Shown: positions 9,906-20,400 of the stretch, in pieces
Layout of the letters: every line of letters starts with the position of its first letter
Position numbering within the stretch: the stretch's first letter is position 1
Assembly (NCBI GenBank): GCA_963930775.1
Contig: OZ005695.1
Coordinates: forward strand, 5,456,001-5,520,000
Direction: 5' to 3'
From: Cliona cf. orientalis
Lineage: Eukaryota; Porifera; Demospongiae; Clionaida; Clionaidae
Length of the DNA stretch: 64,000 nucleotides
Program-made: the position numbers and the translations under genes
The notes under the pieces: model-generated
What the model was told of the DNA's origin: nothing
The model's input: the letters and a program-made list of their open reading frames with translations, nothing else
Database searches by the model: none

Positions 9906-12090
9906 GACCACACACTAAGCATAAAAAAGATTGTCCAGAAACCACCACACATGTAGAGCCATACAATGCAAGCAGGCATCCTATACATCAATTTTGACCG
10001 AAGTGGGTAATGGTCGTCACGTTAATGTGCGCGTGTGACCCCGCCCCTCATGTATGTAGCGCGTGGGCGGGAAATATTGCAAATGCATGGCTTACTATAT
10101 AAATATATGGGAATACTTCAAAGGGCCATAACTTTAATTCTAAGGTGTGAATCAAAATTCTTTGAGGGCAAATCTCTAATTAATTTCGACCCATTCTGCG
10201 TGCCCATGTAAAAATTATCCCCCCCAAGCATTCCCAAACCCTCCATGAATTAGATTATTTATTAATTTTTTCTACTTAGTTTATAACTACTTAGTGTGTA
10301 ACTAGAAGCGGACACACTAAGCAGAACCAGAAACCACCACATAGATACATATTGTACATAGGCATCGGAAGCAATTGGAAGGTGAGGGGGCAAGGATCAA
10401 GTAACAATGCGCGCGTGCAAAGCGCGCACGCAAAAATTTTAGCCACGCCCACTAATTAACGGGAAACGAGTTCGTGAACAGCACTGAATTTAAAGAGCAA
10501 AAGCAGCGGGGATGACTAGGGCACATAGAAGCTGCTGGCAACTCGAGCACAGATGAAAGCAGTTCAGGCAAAACGTTCATATAGATAGGTAAGGTCAGCT
10601 TATTCTATAGCATAATCTAAAAGTGGGTGTGTCCAGTCATGAAAAGTGGGGGGCCATAGCCCCCTGGGTGCGACGCCCATGTCACACACGTACATAGCAA
10701 GCAGGCAGCCTAAACTTCAATTTTGACCACAGTAGGTAATGGTCGTCACATTTATTTGCGCGTGGGCGGAAAATATTGCAAATGCATGGCTTCCTATACA
10801 AACATGGGAAAACTTCAAAGGGCCATAACTTTAATTGTAAGGTGTGAATCAAAATTCTTTCAGGTCAAATCTCTAGTTTCGACCCATTCTGCGTGCCCAT
10901 GTAAAAATTATCCCCCCAACTGTTCCCATGATCCAATTAGATTGTTTAAATAGTTGTTTTCAAGCTAGCATGCAAACTAAGCAGAAAAAAAATTGTCCAG
11001 AAAACCACATAATACACCTAGGATGCACAGTAGAGCCACACAAAGCAAGCAAACAACCTAGGATGCACAGTAGAGCCATACAAAGCAAGCAAACAACCTA
11101 TACTCCAATTTTGAATTTTTTTCTAAATAACGCACACCACGGGTATTCCCCGTTTTTCACGTAGCGCGTGGGCGGAAAACATTGCAAACGCATGCATGGC
11201 TTCCCTATACAAACATATGGGAAAACTTTAAAGGGCCGTAACTTTAATTCTAAGGTGTGAATCAAAATTCCCCAAGGTCAAATCTCTAGTTTCGATCCAT
11301 TCTGCGTGCCCATGTAAAAATTATCTCCCCAGGTGCTCCCAGTTCCCCCACGAATTATTATTTTTTGTTTTTTTCAAGGGGACCACACACTAAGCAGAAA
11401 AAAAATGGTCCAAAAACCACCACACAGTCGAGCTGGATGCATAGTAGAGCCATACAATGCAAGCAGGCATCCTAATAGCCATATACACAATATTCGGTAA
11501 AGGGTCGTCAACGTACCCCGCGCGCCCGTTATTTTTTTTTATGGGCAAACATTGCTTCCTATACAAACATATGGGAAAACTTTCAACGACCGTAACTTTA
11601 ATTCTAAGGCGTGAATCAAAATTCTTTCAGGTCAAATCTCTAGTTTCGACCCATTCTGCGTGCCGGTGCAAAAATTATGTCCCCAAGTGCTCTCAAACCC
11701 CCCATGAATTAGATTATTTAACTATTTATTTATTTAATTATTTAAATTTGCTTTTTTTTCTATTTAGTGTGTAACAAATTATCAAGGAGACCACACACCA
11801 AGCAGAAAAAAAATAATTGTCCTCTATACATAATTGAGCTGGATGCATAGTAGATGCAAGCAAGCTGCCTATGCTCCAATTTTGGCCAAATTTGGTAAAG
11901 GTCGCCAAGTATATGTGCGCGCGTAGCCCCCCCCCTCACGTAGCGTGTGGGCGGAAACATTGCAACTGCATGGCTTCCTATACAAACATATGGGGAAAAT
12001 TGAAAGGGCCATAATTTTAATTGCAAGGCGTGAATCAAAAATCTGTCTGGTCAAATCTCTAGTTTTGACCCATTCTGCGTGCCCATGATA
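9906..12090 (+). repeat. Head-to-tail array of five ACACTAAGCAG monomers
   Basis: Units of about 400 bp, each opening 'ccacacactaagcagaaaa'. In order they carry 'gccatacaatgcaagcaggc', 'tttgaccaaagt..gtaa.ggtcgtcac', 'gcgtgggcgg', 'tggcttcctatacaaacata', 'gacccattctgcgtgccca' and a closing 'tttttctacttagtgtgtaa'. The opening and closing words are inverted repeats, so each unit looks like a MITE. Starts near 9909, 10312, 10973, 11382 and 11789 (last one truncated). The second unit is split by an insertion (10363-10682). The third carries a 40-bp direct duplication (11021-11060 and 11061-11100). Confidence 0.75.
10363..10682. mobile_element. hAT-like insertion in a monomer
   Basis: Left 'taggcatcggaagcaattgg' and right 'ccccctgggtgcgacgcccat' with G- and C-run ends in the style of hAT MITEs. 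It separates the two halves of one ACACTAAGCAG unit. Exact ends uncertain. Confidence 0.4.
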
Positions 12091-12222
12091 AAGGATTCTA
12101 ACAGGCCCGGGGCCTGTCACAGGGGGTCTGTTTAGAATTCTAGTGCACCAATGAGATTACAGAGTATTTATCGGTAGTTCCATGGTAGTACGGATGCTCC
12201 ATACATTACAAAAATCCAAATA

Positions 12223-12586
12223 CCGTAGAAACTGGTTGTTAAGCGCATGCGCTTATAGCACGCGGCAGCAAGAAAATATGCGCTTAACAAAAAGTATGCG
12301 CTTAACAGGAAGCATGCGCTTAATTAAAAGTGCTAAAACACGGTAGGTGGGGCGTGCGTAAAGATAGACCTTCAACGATGGCCAAGAAGCGACCAGAGAG
12401 CGTACGTTTTCTTCTCCAGTATACTTCTATCCTTCTTTCTGGGCTCATGTAACCGATCGCTCGTCGTTCAGGTGGCCTGCTGGACATATGCGCCTAACAA
12501 AGAGCGGTAAGGCTCGCACAAAACTATGCGCTTAATAAAAAGTATGCGCTTAACAGCGAGCAGCGCTTAACAACCAGTTTCTACGG
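12223..12586. mobile_element. CCGTA-family MITE (AAACTGGTTGTTAAGCGC type)
   Basis: Ends CCGTAGAAACTGGTTGTTAA and TTAACAACCAGTTTCTACGG, flanked by TA on both sides. The interior is built of many copies of 'atgcgcttaac'-like words on both strands. No coding capacity. Confidence 0.85.
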
Positions 12587-13291
12587 TATCTCAAAACAGG
12601 TGAAATTGTCAAACTCTACAGCGAATTATCTAACAAGACCAAGATCATTCATCAACTCAATTGTATATGCCAGAACCAGATGTTAAAAAATAGCCATTTG
12701 TCAATCTTCTTTCTTTCTCATTTCCAGGACTCTCTGGACCTCCAGGGCTAACTAAAGACTCTCTGGACCTCTCAACCTAGTTTTCATATAAATCCACTCT
12801 TTTGTAGTGCGCAGGTCCATGACCTTGTAAAAATTACATGTTAATGAATTCTATAACTATCATGGCACCGTTGCTCAGGTAAGATGCAGGCAGAAACTAA
12901 ACTATATTATACAGACTTACTACATAGCTACGCATGCTATCCTTGTCCTCGCAGCTGGCATAATAATCTGCACACTGGGAGTGGTTGAGTTCAAAAGTTC
13001 TGGTGCTTGCATTTGCAGGCCTGCCAACTCTCAAGGTTTTTTTGGTTGCTTGTCGCTAGGTACACATATAAATTCATATCTTATTGCTGCTTTTAGTGAA
13101 TCTCAGGTTTTTCAATGTGTGTGGTTGGCAGGTCTGCATTTGTTAAACCTGAAGATGAATGGATTTGTGACTTGTTGCATGCTAGAATTTTTCAGCTTGT
13201 TGCGAGAATCTAAATACGTTAGACCAGGTTTCCATGTGCTCATTTCGCTCGGGCTCTACAAGTCCCTCTAAATAATCACATAGAAACCTAG

Positions 13292-13514
13292 TAACCATAT
13301 AGTCTAGCGGGAAATTTTCGAGGAGAAAACTTCCGCGGATCGGTAGGAAAGCTAGGAGCATTTTACGGAGAAAACTTTCGCGAATTCAATATTAAAACTG
13401 GTTGCATAATGGGTGTGGCATGCCTAGAATTTTGTGGAGAAACTCTCGCGGATGGCCGAAAAATCGCGAAGTCCATGAAAGTTTTCTCCCTTTAAAGTTT
13501 CCCGCTATATGGTA
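13292..13514. mobile_element. MITE (CCATATAG..CGGGAAA ends)
   Basis: Left ACCATATAGTCTAGCGGGAA and right CCCGCTATATGGT, both flanked by TA, with inner mirror words 'ggagaaaacttccgcgga' and 'gaaagttttctccc'. 220 bp. Confidence 0.65.
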
Positions 13515-13758
13515 TCATTATAGACCTTTTTATTAATGCACAAATTTAGCGCCAAGTTAGGAATTCACCCCCCCCCCCCTTGGCATGTTAAATCACATGG
13601 TATATTTCTGAGTCCAACTTCATGGAGAAATCACTGAAAGCAACTTTTACCTGTAAGGATCTTACTCAGAGGCTCCAAGTAGACAATACCCAAAAATGTT
13701 TTTTTTTTCAAACGGCAAAAAGCAGGAGTTCTGCAATAAATTGGCCAATATTTCCTCA

Positions 13759-13866
13759 ATCGACGGCTTTCCTATGCTATCATTATCACTATTAGCCTCG
13801 TCCCCTCCCCCAAGAGAGCCTGGGGACGAGGCTAATTGTGAGAATGATGGCATAAGAAAGCCGTCG
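13759..13866. repeat. Small foldback (CGACGGCTTTC arms) around a TAGCCTCGTCCCC pair
   Basis: Arms 'cgacggctttcctatgctat' and 'ataagaaagccgtcg' enclose a 42-bp mini-palindrome TAGCCTCGTCCCC / GGGGACGAGGCTA, which is related to the 19386 element ends. Confidence 0.6.
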
Positions 13867-14081
13867 TTCACTGATTTATACTTCTAAATCAAGGGGGGGG
13901 GGGGGTGTGGAATCGTCTGTCATCTGACCGTTCAAATTCGGGGTCAAAGTACAAGAGTGATCATTAATTAGCGGGGTTATTGCTGACCTTTTGACCCTGT
14001 CGAACCTCCTCTGGATCCACATGCTGGGTGAGATTGCGGCTAAGCTAACGAAAAGAGGTGGTCGTGAGGCTAAGCCAGGAT

Positions 14082-14450
14082 ATGCGCATAAGAAGTACTC
14101 TTGCTCGACTGTTTAGGACTGTCCCGCTTGGAAGAGTGATGTGCAGCAGCAGTGTAACTGGAAAACTTGATCGTAAAGTTGCAATTGTTACCGCTTCAAC
14201 AGATGGGTATTATAATTTAAATTAAGTAAAAATTTTATTTTTTAAATTGCGTGTCTGTGCTATTAATAGTATAGGACTCAGTATAGCCAAACAATTGGCA
14301 AGTGATGGTGCGTTTGTCATGATCAGTAGTCGGAAGCAGGATCACGTTGATGAAACAGTAGCTTCTCTCCGCAAGGAGGTGGGAAATGCTATTTGTGGTA
14401 CAGTTTGCCATGTTGGTAAAGAGGAAGACAGGAAACGGCTAATTAAGGAA
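14082..14450 (+). CDS. DHRS4: DHRS4-like exons 1 and 2 (N-terminus and Rossmann cofactor site)
   Basis: Exon 1 (14082-14206) encodes the basic leader and beta-1, ending inside the glycine motif after TASTD plus two bases of Gly42. A 63-bp intron follows, and exon 2 (14270-14450) runs from IGLSIAKQL to [10 protein letters not shown]. The start at 14082 is the first in-frame ATG; a second in-frame ATG (residue 20, VMCSSS) aligns with where the human protein also has an internal Met. The exon 2 donor is placed at 14451 (phase 0). That choice gives [17 protein letters not shown] across the junction, as the family expects, instead of reading on to a stop about 70 bp later. Confidence 0.92.
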
Positions 14451-17400
14451 GTAGGTACTAATTTGGTCTATAGTGCCATAGATCATATAACTGGGATTGG
14501 AAACACCTCGCGTGAGCAATAGACTTAAGGCCACTCCAAATTAAGTCATTGTTTCTCATCACCCCTGAGCCAAAAAACTGATGCGGGCGAGCGGGTGGCT
14601 GGAAATGGTCATTTAATCACAAGTTTGATGGGAAATGGTCGTCAAAATCATGAGTTCAGCAGTCCAAAAAATCGAGGTGGTATATTTTTGTATTGTGCTG
14701 GTGCTGATGGAAATACATGCGGGCAGAAATCAAGGGGGGATGAGAAACAACTAGTTGATTTGGAGTGGCCTAATGCAAGCCATGGCGCGCACTCCGCATC
14801 GCCCTTGATCAACCGAGGCAGCTGAACGAGGCTTTATTCAGGCCTGTGATAGTGTTATAGCTAAGTTGAGACGACGAAAGCAAAGCTCTATGATGAAAGA
14901 ATACTATTAGCATCATTTTGTGAAGAGCGCAACTATCTACGATGATTTTTTCGAGGGACAAAGTCTTTTACTGCTGTTGTAGTCGTCTTTGTCCATACTT
15001 GCTCCATAGAACACTGTACAAAACCACTGCCCATAACTGAAGCTCAAAGTCAAAGTATGGTTCCTCTGTACTAGTAACCAGTTTTTGGAGACTACACTGC
15101 TGCCATTGGGCCAGGAACCTCAAAAAACACCAAAAATGATTCCATTTTTAAGTCTCCTACTTTTTGGGACTAAAACACTAAACAAAGGAAGTTTTCATTG
15201 CTACAGACAGTTAGCAGAAGGCCTTGTCTACACTCTACACTATTAGCCTAGTTTCAAGGTTCCAAGTATTTCTATTTTGTAAAGTACTTAAAAATTTCAT
15301 GATTTTTGGACATTTTGTGAATTTTTGTGCATTATTGTGGTTTGGGGGGTGACAAGGATTGTCCGTATTGATGACGTCACAAGTTTCCTATCCAGGTTAC
15401 GTATATAATATATGATAGTGCCAGGGTAGGATATGAGCCTGGCCCCATATCATATTCCTAGTCATATATGATCCATATGTCTGTACATGTACAAGGTCCC
15501 ATATCAGTACATACCGTAGAATACAACACATGATCCAATGTTAATGTAAGATTTTACAAACTCTCATAACGTGTACTGTGGATTTCAGCTCACTAGGAAC
15601 ACTCAGTTTTGCATAAAAAAACTCAAATTGTACTAAAATAAACTGAACAACAAACCACACCAAGGCTAATACCGCATAGCACTTAAATTTCGTGGGACTT
15701 AATTTTCGCTGTTTTCGTGGGTACAACGGCTTCCGTGAAAATTTCCAATGCCCACGAGCGTGCGCCCATACCAGGCCGGCCGGCCTAGCCCAGCGCGAGC
15801 GCCAAGTTAAATTGTCACGTGACAAAGTTGCTACGTACATGTACGTATACGTACGTACATCCAAAGTACGAACGGGACTAGAAGTGCTATAAAGAACGTA
15901 TTGAGCAGCAGCTGTCTATAAAGCCATGTCTCTACTGAAGTACACGGATCATAGCCTCCATTTCGTACGTGGTTGTAGCCATTGCCATTACCTAGCCTCC
16001 GATTTTGACTTGCACGAACGAACCAGCTGTCAAATCAGTTTGTGGGCGTGGTAGTACGGCGTATGCGCATGCATATACCATGAAACACACTGTAGGTGTG
16101 GCAGTTTAGAAAGGACTTCCGGTAGGGCAAATGGAACCGCAAAATTTATTACGAAAACTTTGTAGAGAGCTACCCGCGAAATTTAAGTTCCGCAAAATTA
16201 AGGCACTATACGGTAATAGGTGTGTTGGTCTGTTCTTTTTCTTCTTTGCACATTGTCAATTGTTCCAAGTGAGCTGAAAGCACAGTATGTTATATGCTAA
16301 TTTTCGTGATTTTTGTGGTTGGACTTGGCAGTCACGAAATCTCCATCCATGAAATTTAATGCCTGTGGTGATTATATATGCAGTGAGTGGATAGATGAGC
16401 GTGGCCAAAATCGTCATGGCAGCACAGCCAACTGTTCACAGTGTTAGCAAGCAATAGTAGACATTGTCATCTGGCTAAGCAACCTCAACACTAATATTCT
16501 TCTCTCATGCTATTTATCTAAGTCCCTGCAGATGTGACTTTGTAACAAGGAAAATCATGAGCGAGATTGAGCACATGTGTTGATTATATCACCGTTTGTG
16601 CAGTGCCACGCCCCTGGACTGGGTTGCTATCACTAAATTTAAAACCTTGAGAATTAATTCTGAGGGCCTTCTCTGACTTACGAAAATTAGCACCCCCACA
16701 AAATACAGAACCACTTAATGTTTTATCTACTACTGGTGCAGAATGAAATACAGATATAATGTATATGATACCACTTCTTACATTTGCTACATTCCGCCAT
16801 CTCCACATTCCTTAATTCTGGCATCGTGCATTCATAACAAAAGTCTATTTCGTCCTATTGATTAATCCTTGGCACATATGCCGTAAGGTTGTGGTAACAG
16901 ACCACAAACTAACAGTCAATTAATCTTGTTCATGCTAGTATAACAGCAAGCATACCACTGACTCAATGGAAAATGGTTAGGTTTTTGGTGGGTGTACAGG
17001 GTCCCATCTCAACAGGGGTTGCTTCGGTGACTACATAGTATTACCCGGTAGCGTGCTTGTACTTCCATGACACGCCCATTATTATCAACGTACTCGCAAA
17101 TAATTATCATAGCTGCAAATTACAGCCCCTGATATTAATTTTAAGCAAATTGCTGAGCACGATATGATCAATGATATGCACAAATTTTTCTTATATTTAA
17201 TATGCTATATTACATGCTTGGAGGGTTATGTTTGAGGCCCAGGAGGGCCTCTCAACTGAGGTGCCACAGAAAGGTGAAGCCTTTTACTCCAAGCATAGAA
17301 AACTAGGAATCCTTGATTACCGCCTTAGTTTCGTGGTGACCATTACCAGTGACCATTTGCTCAGACAGCTTAGCTAGCTTATCATGAGGGGTGCGAACAT

Positions 17401-20400
17401 ACAATTGGTAGGCACTGCTCTTCCAGCGCCCGAGCATTTTTATATGAACATCAGAGATACCAGCCTCTTTGGCTGTCGTGGCTGCACCGATTTGAAAACT
17501 ATATGTGTTGCATTGTTTGTCATTAATGCTGGCGCACTGTAGTGTAGAAGTGATCCATGATGCAAATCACTGCCGTGTGAGATAAGAGCCATCTGAAAAG
17601 ACAAATAAGGGGCCCAGCTGTGCCCCCCGCCTTATTATAAGGTAAGGCATGATTGCCTGAATTGGACATATATTTTTTCCTGTCTTACCCAAGTATATGT
17701 CAACACCTTGCCGAATGGATCCGTCTTCGATTGTTTGATAGTAACTTGAATTACACTAGGGCTGGCTTTATCGTCTAAGGCAATGTTGGTTAAGGAGAGG
17801 TGCGTGTCGGGGTCGTAGTCAGTCGGTGATGGAACTGTAAATTCTCCACGTCTTAGAAAACCAAAGAATGCCATACAACAGGCTGCCCACAGTAGAATGG
17901 TGTCGTACTCTGTTGCATTGGATTCCAGGACTGCCCTGATGCTTCTCATAATCTCAATTGTGATTGGTAGGTGTATAGTTGGGGAGGTGGCTTTTGCCTT
18001 CTCTTTTTTGATACCCTTTAGTACCAGCTCAAGCCTCGGAGTCAGCTGCTTTGAGAATTTTTCGTGTAGGCCTGCTGAGACATGTACATGTAGGTAACGG
18101 ACTGCCGAAAGGTAAACTTTTATGGATTGGTGGGTGAGGCCTTATTGGGCCAAATGGGTGATAAACATCAGTAAGGTATCCTCTGAAGTAGGTAGTGGTG
18201 GTTTTTGTGCCTCGTTGCAAAATTGCAGGTAGCGTTTTTGGCCCGTAAGATAAGACTTTTGTGTGGAGATAGCTAGACCCTGAGAATAGTAGTGTTGAAC
18301 AGCAGTGTGAATCTATGAGACGTCCAATCCGGTTTTACCACTGACATGATCTGCTATAGTTCCAGTGGGAGGGGGGTTGGAAGCAGGCGTGCCTGTGGGT
18401 TAGAAGAGAAGAATTGCTGCATGTGGTTACGTGATAGTTGATCAGCTACCCCGTTGTAGATACCCAGAATGTATTCAACTAGGATGGTGATATCAAAATA
18501 GGCTACAAAAAAACCATAACACCCGCAGTAAATGCATAACCATTGATTCATTTGCAGAGCCCTTCCTGATGGCTGAAACCACTCCAGTGTTATCACATTG
18601 AAATAAGATCACATTGCGCGCTAAGCGCTTTCCCCATACTGCGCAGCTGAGGACAATAGGGACTAGCTCTTTTGCCATTATAGATTGGTTGGCCCATTCG
18701 GCTGGCCACTCCCATTGTAGCCATTGACCCGTATAGAAGGCTGCGCAGCCCCACGAACCGGAGGCATCTGTCTGTATTGTAGCATCTGGAGTATTTTTTG
18801 GCTGGAGGAAAGTAACACCGTTCCACAGACCCAAGAACACATGCCACCAATACAGGTCTGATTGGAATTCTTTATTAAGGCGAGTGAAATAATCAAGTTC
18901 CTGGACCTTCGCTGCAGTACTATACATCCGACTGACAAATGTACGACCTGGTCGGATGACCTTTGCTGCGTGCTGTAAGGTGCCCACTAACGAGAGAACT
19001 TCTCTTTTTGTAGCATTCTTCCTGTGCAACCATTCCTTTATAGTAGCTTGTATTCTCTCTCGGATTTTTCCTGAGGCAGCCGTGCTTCCATTCGCTCAGT
19101 GTCGAGGAGTATCCCGAGAAAATCCAGAACTGTTGCCGGACCATCCACTTTTTCGATAGCCAGGGGTATACCCAGGACACAACAAGTTTGCACGAGAAGG
19201 TGGAGATTGCGCTGGCAGACTGTTGTGCCAGTTTGGCCCATGGTTAAGAAGTCGTCGAGATAGTGCAGCAGAAAGGTAACTCCCTGATTCAATAAAATCC
19301 ACTCTAACAGATCAGCCATGACATTAAACAACTTGGGGGCCGACCTCAGGCCGAATGGAAGGCATGTGTCGATATAGAATGAGCCTAGCCTCGTCCCCAG
19401 GCCTTCTGAGGGGGGAGGGGGAAGGAAGGCCTGGTATCCACTGCATGCGCATGCGCTGTTATTATTCAGATTCTGAATAATCCGATTACGTACGGATACT
19501 GCCTAGTATACTTGCCCTTTGACCTTAATGTATCGTGCTCAACGTACCTAGTAACGGTAGGCTTAGACAGTTCGAAGTTCGAGCGAGATTTCGAGGTGGC
19601 CCGAGCGACATTATTCATCGATCGACAAAGGCCTCTAAACAGTGTGGGCACGCGTTTAGCGTGATCGCTAGTACAAAGGTCAGGAGGTCATTCCGTATTC
19701 TTTAGACACATGGACCGTTTCACTTGTCAGCACGTGGTAAGAATTAGTGTACGGGCACTTTTACGGTAAATTATACGGAAAATGTAGCGCATGCGCATGC
19801 AGTGGATACCAGGCCTTCCTTCCCCCTCCCCCCTCAGAAGGCCTGGGGACGAGGCTAGAATGAGCCTTGCCATTCCATGGCAAATAGGTGGCTATCAGCT
19901 GGGTGGACTGGAATAAGGCGAAAGGCACTTTTGATATCAATCTTCACGAGGAGGGTACCCTTACCCAGAGAGATGATTTTTCATATGGCATCATCTACTG
20001 AAATGTAGGCCATGGAGCATTGCACACCATCATTAACACTCTTCCCCTGTGGGTGGGAGAGATCAATGATCAATCTCCACTTATTGGGTTAACCCCGAAC
20101 CTGCTGACGTGGGCGCTCGGGATCATAGAAGGGGGGAATGGGCCCACTACGCGACCTGCCAACTCTGTGGCTAAGTAGTCAGAAACTACTGTTGCGTGGT
20201 CGTAGGCCGATTTCATATTCTTCTTGGCTGATTTAAGGATTGTGGATGGTACTGATCCCATGCAGGAAGAAGTGCACTAGGGGTGATTGTGGGTGACTGA
20301 TGAGCATAGCGCGCCAAGCTGATGGTACCAAGGGGGTAGTGATTGCTGAAGCTGCTGGTGGAACTTGACATTGGAGTGGTGCCCCCTGTATGGCCTGAAG

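Noticed and set aside
9906-12090. CRISPR-like or satellite array
   Set aside because: The units are about 400 bp with inverted ends and diverged throughout, with no short repeat-spacer pattern; the host is clearly eukaryotic.
12981-13271. 96-codon open frame on the + strand
   Set aside because: Low-complexity hydrophobic translation with no domain or splice support.
14247-14522. Single-exon reading of the SDR segment (91 codons) starting upstream of 14270 and running past 14450
   Set aside because: The family alignment requires splicing at 14206/14270 and 14450/26273; the extra residues at both ends are intron.
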